From Bremia lactucae (Eukaryota; Oomycota; Peronosporomycetes; Peronosporales; Peronosporaceae), in assembly GCF_004359215.1 (NCBI RefSeq), contig NW_027152031.1, forward strand, positions 1,673,671 to 1,737,670: a DNA stretch of 64,000 nt, written 5' to 3'. Numbering within the stretch: the stretch's first letter is position 1; each line of letters starts with the position of its first letter. The position numbers were made by a program, and so were the translations under genes. The notes below the pieces were generated by a model that saw only the letters and a list, made by a program, of their open reading frames with translations, was not told the DNA's origin and made no database searches. This document shows, in pieces, positions 10,331 through 21,479 of the stretch.

Positions 10331-10849
10331 AAGTTGAGCTACCTAACTACTTGTTAAATGTCGAATTAGAGGGATAAAATGAATCCGTAGGATCTTTAAA
10401 GATCGATGACCCACTCCGCGCATTAAGTGCAGCTTTGAGTCATCCAGGACAGCTTCGGCCAGAAGTGACGATGAGTTTAGCTCAATCTTTAGTCGAATGA
10501 CCACCATCTCAGATAAGTCACCAGCCTTTAAGGCTCGGCCGAACTCATCAATAGGCATTTGGTCTAGCTTTAAAAGAACATGTAACGAAGGGATTGCCGA
10601 AAACTAACTTCTCCCTCAGTGTTACCGCTTACACCATTTACAAGCGTATGCAACTGCTCGCTCGTATCACTTTGTGAGGGTATAGATGGTTCGCGTCCCC
10701 TGTCTCGGAATAGAGTCAACACGCCTCTTCGACGTCGGGACATCCACGTCCTCGAATTTTCCTGCCTGAATTGGTTCTTTGCTAGAGCTGTTGTCTACTT
10801 GATTAAGGAATTCCAAGATATTGTATGTACCAATTCACCATCTATTTGA

Positions 10850-11570
10850 CTCCGAATAGAGGTGTCCGTCGTGCAATTGACTTAATTCCGGGAACCAGAT
10901 ACTGTGTCACACGACAGTGGCCTTTACCAAAGGAACTGTGCGACGTTATTGACGAATTCCATTCGTGCTAGCACGAGGCTGGAATGGTACGAAAGAGCAA
11001 ATTTCCCCATTCGACACCGACATTTTGTGTAAAAAAACAAATGGTAAATGGCGCATCGTATATGCTTATAATAAGCTTAATGCTGCCACTATACCAACAC
11101 AAACCCCCATCATAGAAAGGATATTCTTCAGAACAATATGGTGGGATGTACAATGTATAGTGCACTTGACATAGTCGATGGTTATTGTCAACTGCTCATG
11201 CGAGCTAGCGATATCCCGCTTACGCGGTTCGCACCCTAAGCGGTATGCTATGGGAGTGGTTGGTTATGCCACAAGGGCTTTCCAACGCCCCGGCAGCATT
11301 TGATCGTCTAGTGACGCAACTGCCCTCATCGGGGTTATGCACAGACTTATTTTGATGCCATTTTTGTACATAGTCGTGCGGAGCAGGGTCGGTCGGATGT
11401 GGAAAACCATTAAAAGCATTTGCAAGCAGTGCTCGAGTGAGTATGTCAATGCATCTTAATGCATTTTTTGCGCAGAAGAAATGCCTTTGTTAGGGTGCTT
11501 CAATGGGAAGCGAGACCTCAGACCGGATCCTGCTAAGATAAAGCGATAGTAGCCTGGCCGGTTCCGAAAA
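10850..11570 (+). pseudogene. pol: Reverse transcriptase, family B (broken)
   Basis: Blocks are DLIPGTRYCVTRQWPLP near 10880, the NGKWRIVYAYNKLNAAT stretch near 11041-11090, LDIVDGYCQLLMRASDIPL near 11163-11222, and the catalytic box YFDAIFV near 11350. The box has Ala in place of the second aspartate, which alone would abolish polymerase activity. Stops and frame changes occur near 11175, 11240 and 11330. Confidence 0.8.
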
Positions 11571-11573
11571 ACC

Positions 11574-12180
11574 GAAAGGATTTGCGTAAGTGGTTGGGTC
11601 TTGCCAACTTTTCACACAAATTTAGCGAAATTACGCTGATATGGCTAGGCCATTATATAGTCTCCTATAAAAAGGATACAGAATGGTGCTGGACTAGCAC
11701 AGAACATAATGCTTTTCAAGCAGTTAAGAATAGTCTTATCCATGCCCCAATTCGGGCACTTCCGAATCCAAATTGGCCCTTCAGTGTCGTCTGTGACGCA
11801 TCAGATTTTGCCATTGGCAGTGTTCTGTGACAATTTGATGCTGATGGGCGTGATCGTGTTATTGCTTTCGAGTTTAGACAGCTTAAAGCTGCGGAAAAGG
11901 ACTTCCTTCTTCATGAGAAAGAGTTACTTGGTATGAAGTATGCTCTCCTCAAATTCAGAGTTCATCTGCTCGACTCTAAGCCGTTTGTGATATACACAGA
12001 TCACGCGTCATTACGCACGGCGACTAAGTCGCCCTACCTCTCACAGAGAATGGCCCGATGTCTATCCTTTTTCGCCGAATACACCTTAGAGATGAAGTAT
12101 AAGCCTGGCAAGCAGAATGCTTTGTCCTATGCGTTATCACGCAGACCAGATTACGAGCTCTCTCATTTAGCGACTATAAT
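11574..12180 (+). pseudogene. pol: RNase H, family B (broken)
   Basis: The connection segment KWLGLANFSHKFSE (about 11591) leads to FSVVCDASDFAIGSVL near 11782, a TGA at 11828, then HEKELLGMKYALLKFRVHL, VIYTDHASLRTATKSP near 11990 and KPGKQNALSYALSRRPDYE near 12105-12155. The last four motifs are in one clean frame from 11933 to 12385, one of the better preserved stretches of this copy. Confidence 0.8.
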
Positions 12181-12635
12181 GTCGCCTATTACTGAATTAA
12201 TCGGTTCGGCTTACGCTAAGGATGAACAGTGTGTAGCTCTGCTACGAGCTTTAAAGAGCTCTGAATCGGGTTTAAATTGTCGCCAGGTTTGCGTGCAAGG
12301 ACACACCGATTTTCTATCGACAACGACCTGTTGCTTTATTGCACGGACGCTGCGGATCCTCCGTGCGTCGTTGTTGGGTAATTAGCCAATAGGCTTGCTG
12401 ATATCAGCCCTGTTGCCGTTCGGAATTAACTTATAAGTAAGCGAGTTTCTCGCGATTCAATTTAGTGTCTAAAGACATGTAAGGGACACGATCGCTAATA
12501 GCCAAGACAAACAAAAAGCACAAGCAGATGTCAAAGACAGAAGCTGGATATATTCTTTTGTGGTCGGAAACCGACTTTATTTGACGTTAAAATTCTACCT
12601 ACTAACTTGATTTCCGCGGTCTTCTAGACCAAATT

Positions 12636-13230
12636 GCGCCCGCGCTTTATAGGACATTCTCGGTCATGGCCAAGAAGGGCCCTACTTACACGTTAAACTT
12701 TTCTAGCAAGCTACGTACACACCCAATATTCTACGTTGGCTTGGATAAGCCATATCGGCACTTTTCCCACGTGGACTTAAAGGCGCTTGCGCCGAGACAG
12801 GATGTCGTCCCGCAGATTGTTGCATCCTCACCAGGATGTCCAGCTGGCCCTTTGAACGAGATTGATGACGCTCCAGCGTCGGACGATGGTTCTGAACCCC
12901 TTCAAAAGAGCTCTCAATCCGAGCAAGGCTCCCACGAAGAAGTTGTACCTCATGCTTCCATCGAGATTTCGCCCCCTCCCGCGCTACTTGATGCGCGAGC
13001 GAACCATCAGTTTCACGTAAAAAAAACTTTTAAAGCGACGTCGTCGTAAGGCTAATACCAGTATCTGGTGAAGTGGCTGGGTTCCCCTCCTCTGAAAACT
13101 CTTGGGAGTTTGGGGTACCTTTTCGGCAAGATTGCCAGTACGCCGTTGACGCTTTAGAGCGCCAAGCTCAGGGTCAACTCGCGTCAAACGACGCTTCCCA
13201 CCATTCGAAGTGGGATAAAGTGGATCTATA
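12636..13230 (+). pseudogene. Integrase tail and chromodomain remnant, family B
   Basis: A module resembling GPY/F (YTLNFSSKLRTHPIFYVGL, from about 12685) is followed by an acidic Ser/Pro-rich linker to SPPPALLDARANHQFHVKK. Next comes QYLVKWLGSPP near 13050 and, after a frameshift, NSWEFG: the chromodomain core that guides chromoviral integration to chromatin marks. A clean frame runs 12666-13049. Confidence 0.65.
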
Positions 13231-14067
13231 GCCTCAGTGCGGCTTCGGGCAATGGTTGCACGGTCAACCGAAGCACTGAAATATCGGCTAGACTTTTCTT
13301 CGTTTTGAGGCATAAATGCCTAACGTAACTGGCCTTTGGCCATAAGGTTGGCGAAATCGAAGCGAAGCTTCCGTTCCAAACGAACATCAGCCACATCCGC
13401 AGACTCTCTGATATGTCAAATATTGCGGAGGCGGCGGGCCGGATCGACCCAGTTTTCAAATGAGACTTCATTCACTTCTTGTTTCGTTTGTAAACAGAAC
13501 GATCGGAATTTCCCTCATTGAGGTCACCGAAGCCTCACGGGCTTGATCACGTTAATGCGTCAGATACTGACCTCGCGTCATTATCTTTGGCGTAAGGTAT
13601 CGCTCATGAAGAGCGTCGCGAGCAGCGATCTCCTCCGGCGTCCTTGCCGGGTCACCAGAGTCCCGGTGGCAAAGCTGTGACCCGCGATCTCATGAGAAGC
13701 TCTTCCGCACTAAGCATAGTGGATCTATACTCACAATGAGCTTAAGCTTTCGCTATCTCGGTAGCTCGATGACGAGCTTGTTCCTCTATGAGGATTGCCC
13801 GCTCTTGCTCTTCATCGAGCGGATTCGCAATGATGCTGGACTCAGGTCCTGTGCCCTGCTAAACGCAGTTAAGACATCAGCGGCACCACGATCTGGAAAC
13901 GGATTCGGGGCCCGCCGACGTTCATCGGGAGGAGAACGCGTGTAAGAGCGACGCTCTTGTTTCTCATCCTCTGATGGAGTGTGACTTTTCATAGTCCACC
14001 ATTCCCTCATCGTCGAGGAAGGTTCTAAGAGTCCGTGACTCGTGGGACAAAGGAAAGCAAAACACAA
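13030..14067 (-). pseudogene. Antisense accessory gene of family B element (broken)
   Basis: Read leftward from about 14067. The frames include RGAADVLTAF, then (after a one-base deletion near 13842) PESSIIANPLDE, EEQARHRATEIAKA and TPEEIAARDALHERYLTPK near 13655-13590. The second B copy at 59595-59941 gives GAADVLAALRR, PESNIITNPLDE, EEQARRQAADLAKA and APEVLTARDALRVRYLTPR in the same order. Protein-level similarity between two diverged copies on the strand opposite to pol argues for a real gene. Function is unknown; the charged Glu/Arg/Ala-rich part could form helices. Confidence 0.5.
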
Positions 14068-14154
14068 CCAAACGATTGGCTGTTAAGGTTCCAACCTCAA
14101 AAAGGAAATGAAGCGAATGTTGTCACTCGGTGTCAACAGTCTGATGGCGCAGGG

Positions 14155-14609
14155 TGTAATGGGGCATACATCGGTTGGAGAACCGTTGTTGTGCAACATT
14201 TACTTTACGGATAAAATACCCTTTTATCCTATTCTAAAACAGTTAATTCTTAAATCCCATTTGTTATGGGTAGCAAATGTGGTCGCCGCCAGACATAAAT
14301 CTGGCGGCCGAAATCTATTTTTAAATTAGCTAGGGTAAGGTTTAAGATTAGATAATTAAATAAAATGCAGCTCGATCTTAAAGCGTTAAGTGCCATTCTA
14401 AGGCTTGCGCAATTATCTTTAAGAGAAAGATGCCTTTCTAAGGTATATACGCTTGGGTTCTAGTTGCCCCTTGGTCCTACGAACCCCTAAATCCCTTGAT
14501 CTAGGTTTCATTAAGCTTTGATAGCTTGTACGACTCCCTGAGCTGTAAAACCCATTAGACTCTCCGAGTCTAAAAGTCCTCCTCTGACTTTAGGAACGAG
14601 GTAGCTACA
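14155..14609 (+). repeat. 3' LTR, family B
   Basis: Starts TGTAATGGGGCATACATCGG after the purine-rich GATGGCGCAGGG and ends GAGGTAGCTACA, with TG...CA ends. It shares the TTATGGGTAGCAAATGTGG and GGCGGCC hairpin blocks with the copies at 1630 and 59121. Confidence 0.75.
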
Positions 14610-15413
14610 GTCTATGAATATAATACTCTTTATTATTCTTTATTGTTCCTCTTATAGGTAACAATAATACTGTAACGAGCTACCCCGTCCCAGCAATTGC
14701 TTTATTGTGGTGCACAAACAAGCCAAGAGTGTGGCACAATACTTAGGCTTACAACATCACAATTTTTAGCATGAGTCCTGTCGTCAAAATATCAACGTTC
14801 GCAAAATCACGACAAACTTGAAGCGGATAAACCATCAACTATGTTGCCCGTCACGCAGAGGCAACGAATTTGCAGTTGTAATTCAGAACGATCTCCAGCA
14901 AGAGGTTGGGTTCTACGGGTGCAACAGGCAAACGCATTGCAAAAGCACTAGGCATTCGGTCATGGACCTTTGAGTCCTTCGCGATAGTATAATCTTTGCG
15001 TCACCGCCTGAGTTTCTTCCACCTCTCCTAAATTGAGTTCCTGTAACGCGGAAGAGAAAGTTCTAACAATCTGAAGTCTCAAACATAACAAGCAATTCCT
15101 TAAGAGACAGATGCACACACAAAATTCTGTTTCGACATGCACTTGCATTTATTCTCAGACTTTCTTGGTACTTTTGCTGATTTGCTCTTCGCTCAGTACG
15201 TGCGTTGACCTCTTGCTTACTCACGATCTAATACAAATTTGGTTCCGACTGGAAAAGTCAAAACACAAAGCCGAGCGACAGAAGCATCGCTCTATCTCGA
15301 ATTGCCATTTCCAATCCAAACAACCTCTTCGCTCCTAACAAGTTTCAATCCCACTGTTAAAGGGAAAAAGAGTTCCCCGGTCCAGTATTCCATGCAATTG
15401 ATCGCTGCTGTTT
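14610..15413. other. Intergenic, nothing recognised
   Basis: AT-rich sequence between the family B LTR and the coronin stop. The first 80 bases resemble, in inverted orientation, the LTR-D end near 50640-50700 (TTCCTCTTATAGG/AAC blocks). The rest would include the coronin 3' untranslated region and terminator, which I cannot delimit. Confidence 0.4.
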
Positions 15414-16808
15414 CTAGTACGAAATGCCATTCTCACGAAGAAGCTTTTCCAAAAGTGCGATTCGTGCATTCGCCGTCTCCAATTCAGTCTTGAGTTTTCC
15501 CTCGGGTGTGCTGTCCGTCTTGCCACCACCACGTGCGAAACGAGCGACACGAGCAGCGATGCCAGCGCCTACACTGGTCTTTGATGCAGTGCGTGTACGT
15601 TTACCGTCGTTGGTGATTTTGCCCTGTTGCTCCGGACGAAGAGACATCAGGACTGGAGAATTGTCCGCGCCATTGAGCCAGTCATCCGCAGACATGGAAG
15701 GAATCCCAGCGTACGTGTCGGGGAAAATATCATCCTGAAAAGCGTCTGACTTACGTGGCACAAACACGTGCAGGGGCTCAATGGCATTCGACGTCAGCTT
15801 CAGTAGACGCGTCGTCTCGCACTTCATAATATCGCACCCGCGTTTTGGGATCATTGCCATGCCCTTGGCCGAAGTCGTCGAGCGGTACTCGCTAATCGGG
15901 AACGCAAACGGCTCGCCCTCGGACATTTCATAGTATCGAATGTTACCATCCCCCTTGCCACAGAGGTACAAAAGATTCGTATCGGGATCATAGAAAGGCA
16001 TGATGACACCGGCAGCTTGGTCAATATCCACCTTTTTCAGTTCCTTGTCCAAGTTTCGCGGATCCCAGACTTTAAATTGACGCTGACTCTGGCGCGTAAA
16101 GCCGACCGTAACGAACGTTTCTTTATCGCCGAGAAAGCTCATTTTCACACTCTTGGTGCCCATGTGCGCGTCGTCCTTTTGCAAAGCAATCTGGCCAGTC
16201 CGCGCATCATACAAACGCACGACTTTATCCTTGCACGAAGTAGCGAGCATGCTGCCTGTCCAGCTCCAAGCCAAGTCTTGAATCAAATTCTCACCGTGGT
16301 CATCCATTTTCACCGTCTCCGAGCCTTTTTCAATGTCCCACAGCCGTACAGAGAAATCCGACGACGTACTGGCCAGCACATTATTTGCCGTCGGATGAAA
16401 CTTAATGAGTGTAACCTTGCGACCATGGCCAGTGAGATCCACCAAGGGATCGACACAAGTCTCGGTGAGTCCGCCTTCGGGAATGCCCCAAATTTTTATG
16501 GTCGAATCATCTGACGCCGACGCAATGAGATGCTCATGAAAGGGGTTAAAGTCAAAGTCCAAGATCGCCCCACGGTGGCCGGAAATAAGCGGAAAGTCGG
16601 GGTCAAACTTCCCCACTTTTTCATACGGGATCACCGCCATGGCCCCGCCACCTGCCTGAATCGACACGGCAAAAAACTTGGTGTTGCCTTTGATGTAATT
16701 CTGCTCACCCGTGGCGGTCGCTAGTCGCACATTTGTGTAGCAGGATTCGAGCTTGGCCGGCTCAATGTACACGTGGCGAAATTTGCTCTGACGCACAAAG
16801 TGGCTCAT
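15414..16808 (-). CDS. CORO: Coronin, actin-binding WD40 protein
   Basis: Intact, intronless 464-residue gene, the usual length for a short-type coronin, which binds F-actin and Arp2/3 in the cortical cytoskeleton. The ATG at 16808 gives the conserved coronin N-terminus VRQSKFRHVY (residues 5-14). WD40 blades follow, e.g. SGHRGAILDFDFNP ending STIKIW (76-107), TGHGRKVTLIKFHP ending FSVRLWD (126-158) and residues 169-201 ending VVRLYD. The family-specific C-terminal extension has DDIFPDTYAG (359-368). A basic Gly/Ala linker leads to a C-terminal coiled coil (about 438-460, LETANARIALLEKLL) used for oligomerisation. Codon use and the clean frame contrast with the surrounding elements. TRAX lies divergently about 0.9 kb away, so promoters probably sit between 16809 and 17693. 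Confidence 0.96.
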   Translation of the reverse strand: MSHFVRQSKFRHVYIEPAKLESCYTNVRLATATGEQNYIKGNTKFFAVSIQAGGGAMAVIPYEKVGKFDPDFPLISGHRGAILDFDFNPFHEHLIASASDDSTIKIWGIPEGGLTETCVDPLVDLTGHGRKVTLIKFHPTANNVLASTSSDFSVRLWDIEKGSETVKMDDHGENLIQDLAWSWTGSMLATSCKDKVVRLYDARTGQIALQKDDAHMGTKSVKMSFLGDKETFVTVGFTRQSQRQFKVWDPRNLDKELKKVDIDQAAGVIMPFYDPDTNLLYLCGKGDGNIRYYEMSEGEPFAFPISEYRSTTSAKGMAMIPKRGCDIMKCETTRLLKLTSNAIEPLHVFVPRKSDAFQDDIFPDTYAGIPSMSADDWLNGADNSPVLMSLRPEQQGKITNDGKRTRTASKTSVGAGIAARVARFARGGGKTDSTPEGKLKTELETANARIALLEKLLRENGISY

Positions 16809-17693
16809 TGTACCAGGCTCCGATCGAGTTGACGAGAACTAGCACAACAGTCGCAAAACAACAATCGCATTAGCATTATTGGCTTGGAAACGGTAGCAAT
16901 AATTGAATGACGTTCGCCTTCCTACTGCGTCCGCACCGCCATACTTTAGCCACAAGCTTTGAAAGCGGTGCGGACACGGGAGACATATCTATTCGGTGTA
17001 CCACCTGAGGCTCTAATATGTCTAACCTGGATGACAATCCCTACGTCGAAGGAGCTACACTCACCTTGAGGCGACTTTCTTGAATATGCTCAGCGGGGGG
17101 ACCCTACCACTCGAGGGAAACTACCGTGATGAACACCAAGACAGAATAGTTCGACTTTCTGTTGTGGGGTCGAGACTTGGAAGAGACGCGACTTATCTAT
17201 GTCCCGGCAAACAACTCGGATGTCAATATAATATTTGCTGCTATTCTCGGCGGAAGTCGCTGACAGCGAATTAATTGCAAATGAAAAATACGAGCAATGG
17301 TCAGGTGCCGAACGTCGGACTGACGTGAAAGTCTCGGCCAACTTTGAGGAAACTAAATTCCTTGTTAAGATGATAGGTGCGATAGCCGGAAGGAACGTCC
17401 ATTTGCTGCATCGTATTTTTTTCTTTTCTTTCGTGATATGATCACCAAATAACTCGAGTGGATTATTGTCAAAGTAGTATATTTAAACTGTTCTAAGCAC
17501 GTTTTTCTTCGTGGTATATCCTCTGTAAAATTTAACAACATTTGGAAAGGATCGTACTGTATTACATATTGCGAAATGAAGAACGAAAATTTCCTATGTC
17601 GATTATTGTGTGGACAGAAGGACACGAAGTCCAGTGTAACAAATTCATATGACAGGCCACGAACATCTCTATTATCCCCCATCTTTCTATTGA
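16809..17693. other. Intergenic between coronin and TRAX; possible gene remnant 17019-17420
   Basis: A divergent promoter region for both genes is expected here. On +, an ATG at 17019 opens MSNLDDNPYVEGATLTLRR before a stop, and short frames continue to about 17440 (VADSELIANEKYEQW, VSANFEETKFLVKMIG). They could be exons of a small gene or decayed coding. I recognise no family and saw no convincing splice set. Confidence 0.3.
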
Positions 17694-18744
17694 ATGAGGC
17701 GCGTTTGGACCAAGGCGACTGAGGGGAAGATGACTCCAATGATAGAGCTGCTGCGACACCAAGACTTCGTAGATATGAACAGAGGTACATTGGATGTCTC
17801 TTTCGATAAATGTTTAATGGGCATCTCACCTCTAGTATGCTAAAGAGATGCATGAGTACGACGAGATGCGCGAGAAGATCATTAAGCGGTCTCGAGAGAT
17901 TCTTAAAGCCAGGTATCATGACAGTGGATATGCAAGAGCACCGTATTCATGGAACGTAATGACTCACTCGCATTATGTTACAACACCACACTAGCAAACA
18001 GGCGATATTTGCGTTGCATCGTTCGGACAAGACAGAAGCCTCAAAGCTGCTGGCCACCGCCGAGAAGGTGAGGCTAATGAATTAAGTCGATGAATGTTAC
18101 AATGGACAAAATAATATAGCAGAAAAAAATATTTGCAGGTAATTCCAGAGCTGGTATCGCTTATAGAGACCAATCCGTCGCTTCGAGAGGGTGCGCTGTC
18201 GTCCTCCCTAGAGGAATATGCTGAAGCCAAATGCTTTTCTTACTATCTTGATAATAAATGTCTCCCACCCCGCGATGAGATGCCAATTGTAATGAAAAAC
18301 GAGTATCTGGGCGGAGTGATCGACTTCACGGGTGAGGCAGAAAGAACCTTTTTTAAAGCAATGTAAAGTGACATGTGTGTTGGAAGGTGAACTGATGCGG
18401 TATGCGGTGGTGAAGGCAACTGCACGGGAAGTCGAAGAGGTGCAGCGTTGCAAGGATATGGTCGAAGCTATTTCTGGTGAGCTTATCCAGTTCGACTTTC
18501 GGAATGGGCCTCTTCGTCGCAAATTCGACGCGGTCAAGTACAACCTGCGCAAGCTTGAGGTAAATTATCATGGAGAGCACGGTATCTTTTGCAGCTAACT
18601 TATTACAAATTTACTTACAAATTTAATCACTAGAACACGCTGTATGAGCTGTCGTTAGTCACGAACTCAGGTCTGAGTCTGCAGGCGTACTCGGTGCAGC
18701 AGACGCCATCTGCCAAGACTCGAGATAGTGATGACGATTTATAG
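17694..18744 (+). CDS. TSNAX: Translin-associated factor X (TRAX)-like, six exons
   Basis: Six exons join in frame across five GT-AG introns: 17694-17768, 17836-17912, 17995-18067, 18139-18331, 18387-18559 and 18634-18744 (introns 67, 82, 71, 55 and 74 bp). The sum is 702 bases, 233 residues plus TAG. Recognisable parts are the first helix REKIIKRSREILKASKQ, IFALHRSDK, SSSLEEYAEAKCFSYYL with the E-x-x-E pair of the TRAX endonuclease site, YLGGVIDFTGELMRYAV (the TRAX-type TGEL word) and the C-terminal RRKFDAVKYNLRKLENTLYELS. TRAX pairs with translin as the C3PO RNase in small-RNA and tRNA processing. Human TRAX has about 290 residues, so this is short at the N-terminus. The exon 1 donor (TTC|GTAGAT) was chosen because a stronger-looking site at 17785 breaks the frame. 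Confidence 0.85.
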
Positions 18745-19821
18745 TTGTCTTCGACAAAATTGTGCAAATTTTCATGGGAAATAATAAAATTGTGCGAACT
18801 TGTGGTAGTAACTCGACAAATTTAAAGCTCAGCGGCACATCTGAAAAACGCCGATCTGAGCGTTCAGGATGGGCCCCTCAATTTGACTTCTTTAATTTTA
18901 ATTTTAATTTGCTGTCCTTGCTTGTGCTTTGAGCATCCGAGTAGTTCATCGCCGCCTTCTTCAATCTAATGCACTGGATAGAGCCTTTCACACCATCTTT
19001 CGTGTATCCAAAATACATGCTGATTTTCACTCCCAATGCGAGGCTTTAATGCTCGCTATCTCGATTAATGCAGAAAATTGCGGAATGCAGTTCGCACACA
19101 CCGAGCGCTACAATGCGACATGTACTATCTATATCCGATCCATTTTCAATTTCTATTAAACAATTATAAAATACTAATTTGATCGTGATGGTATCAAACG
19201 ATTATAAAGTATAAATCAAAACTCAATTGAAGATCACTCATCAGTTGGTAATCCTTACCTGTAGAAGTTCTTTGAACTTTTACAAATAGGAAATGATGTA
19301 AATACAGGTCTATTGCCAAGTGCTTTTAACTGCCTGTTATCGGAAGCAGCGTGATTACTGTGGACGAATTTGCTGAATTTACCAACTTCCGCTATTTAAT
19401 ATTCCTATGTTTGGATAAGTTGTGTGCAACAAATATCACTTAGCTAGCGAATCAGAACGCACAGAAATGTAAATGTAATGCGACTGAGCCCTTAACCTTA
19501 TCTCCTAAATATATTCGATGTACGTTCGCTAGTAAATGAAAACTTTTGACGACTTCATAAAAACCAACAATTTTCGACAAATATTTTTACAATCTACGGA
19601 GCGTTGCGATCCAGATGGACGTAAACAAGCTCAATTCAAATATAAAAGTTGTAATCTGCATTCGGCTCAATTCAAATCTAAAAGTCGTCATCAGCATTCG
19701 GCTTAAATTGTCACTAAGCCGATTAATTGAAGACATTTGTAATCATATCAATATCAATATTCCACAACTTGTCGCTAACGGCACTAAATTCATAATCTTG
19801 CATCTTGAAAATTTGGCCTAG
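18745..19821. other. Intergenic, nothing recognised
   Basis: AT-rich sequence after the TRAX stop. Short frames (e.g. 18929-19159 on +) show no motif. At 19620-19690 a short unit with GCTCAATTCAAATNTAAAAGT and CATTCGGCT is repeated twice. No gene supported. Confidence 0.5.
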
Positions 19822-20260
19822 TATAACGGAGTGTTTCGTTACATGAAATTAATAATTAAAGGTTGTTAATTAATATATTATCTAAAAGGTAGAGAATATT
19901 TAGAAAATATTACTTTACGTACTAATACTCGGAAAGCTTATCCATTGGTAGATATAGGCCATTTATCTACTTGCTCCGCGGTCCAGTCAGCGCTAGGCGC
20001 GCGCAAAGAGAGAGACAGATAGGACTTTACTACATGTTTTGTATTAGTTAATAATTAAGTTAAGTTAAATAGATAGAACCACAAAAGAGCTTTATTATAT
20101 TAAATACAGTTATCTTTGAAACCTTTTAGAGCAAGTGTTATAAGAGAGTCTTCATCTGCACGTACTAGTGTGCGTGAAGTGATGTGAGGCACCACTCGCA
20201 CTGAAGCAAAGCGAGGTGGACTTGTACTGAAGCAGTACAAGTCGGCAGTGCCCCGTTACA
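19822..20260 (+). repeat. 5' LTR of A1
   Basis: Starts TATAACGGAGTGTTTCG (TG mutated to TA; the other copies start TGTAACGGGGTGTATCG or CGTAACGG) and ends GCAGTGCCCCGTTACA. Near the 3' end lies the hairpin ACTTGTACTG-AAG-CAGTACAAGT (20220-20242). Confidence 0.85.
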
Positions 20261-20281
20261 TCTAGTAGCACTTTGTAGTCC
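20261..20281 (+). other. Candidate primer-binding site of A1 (mutated)
   Basis: TCTAGTAGCACTTTGTAGTCC follows the LTR. The intact copies read CCTGGTAGCACTTTGTAG, so the critical TGG is changed to TAG here. Confidence 0.5.
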
Positions 20282-20310
20282 GTTTCAGGACCACAGTTCT
20301 ATTATCTAAC

Positions 20311-21430
20311 ATGTACAGATTAGATAATAATGGAAAAACGCATCACGTTTCGCGTGATAGCTACTCCTTTCTAAGTGACATAGAAAGGAGTGCGGTCGAA
20401 CGAATGAGTTTGACCGTAAAAATGATGCCATCTTGACCATGCTGTCCGGTTTAAACAGAGATACCATCCATTCAGCCATCGTCAAGTTCGTACAACATAA
20501 ACTTGACGAGGCAAAGGAGAAGGTAGCCTTGCTCAATCAGCAAGGCTCTCAACAGGCAGAACTATTGAGGTCGCAACAGATACAGACCCCTGTACCTGGG
20601 ATGATGCACACGCGTCGTCCCGAAACTCTAAGGATTGATATCTCTAAGTATAGGGAAGTCGAAGAAGACTCCCCCTCAAGATGGTTTGTCGAGTTAGACG
20701 ATACCATAGGGGCTCGTCACTTCGTCGACGAAGAAATGCAAGTCGCATTTGCTCAGTCAAATTTGGCAGGTCGTGCCAAAACTTGGGCACTAGGTCTTGA
20801 GTAGCGTGACCCTTATGTCTTTGGGTCGCAAGAGGCTTTTAAAGCCCGACTCACGACGTTTGTACAGCCTAGGGTTGAGGTCAGAGCTCGATCAGAGCTT
20901 CTGAAACTTAAGCAAAGCAAGCGTGATGTTTACTCTTATGCCCAGCACACACAACTCTTAGCGTTTTGTATCACCAATTAACCCAGTCCATGAACACACG
21001 TTGATTACGGTTTTCCTGCAAGGTCAAATAGATGGTCTTGTAAAGACTCATCTGTTCTGCTTGGAACTGGATACGCTTGAAGAAGCAATATCCGAAGCGG
21101 AATAGGAGGACTTTAGCTTGAGACAGGCTCAAGCTAGTTCGTCATCATATCGTCCTCCAAGACGACACGAACTGGGAGGTCTAGAACCTATGGACCTCTT
21201 TTATGTCAGAAGCGAGAAACCTCGCTTTTCGAACAACAAGCGATTGCAGAAATGCAATCGCTGCCAAAAGTAAGGTCACTACGCTCATGAGTTTAGTGCC
21301 CCACGCCCAGTACCGAGGTACTGAACGTACTTATGGACGAATGCCAAAAAGGGCAACAATCGCGGGTCAGACGTTGTTTCGAAATCGGAACAGCGAGTCG
21401 GACCGCCAAAAAAACAGTCGGGGTCAGTAG
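20311..21430 (+). pseudogene. gag: gag of A1 (broken)
   Basis: Starts at the ATG at 20311, whose second half (THHVSRDSYSFLSDI) is shared with the A4 gag. A frameshift near 20425 leads into 20433-20804: an N-terminal coiled coil (HKLDEAKEKVALLNQQ), then the capsid words WFVELDD and FAQSNLAGRAKTWALGLE. It continues in other frames to KRDVYSYAQH. The zinc knuckle near 21253 reads C-N-R-C...H with an in-frame stop and Phe for the last Cys, so RNA binding is lost in this copy. Confidence 0.75.
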
Positions 21431-21479
21431 GGGCGCAACGCCCTTCTAATCCAGCAACCTCAAGAGAATTTGCAAATCA

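Larger units (their letters stand above)
9774..14609 (+). mobile_element. Ty3/gypsy retrotransposon, family B, 5'-truncated
   Basis: Begins abruptly against the broken family C LTR, inside the protease-RT spacer, and runs to the LTR at 14155-14609. It carries spacer repeats, reverse transcriptase, RNase H, a GPY/F-like module with a chromodomain remnant, an antisense accessory region and one LTR. The gag, protease, 5' LTR and most of the integrase core are absent. Integrase should lie between 12385 and 12630, but only about 250 bp remain, so an internal deletion has removed it. Confidence 0.75.

Noticed and set aside
15424..15738. Plus-strand frames overlapping coronin (15424-15738, 16017-16514)
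   Set aside because: Shadows of the high-quality coronin frame; no motif and no independent support.
19822..20281. Repeat-induced point mutation signature (TG to TA changes in LTR ends and primer sites of A1 and A2)
   Set aside because: Only a handful of sites; many other lesions are transversions and indels, and this process is not established in oomycetes.
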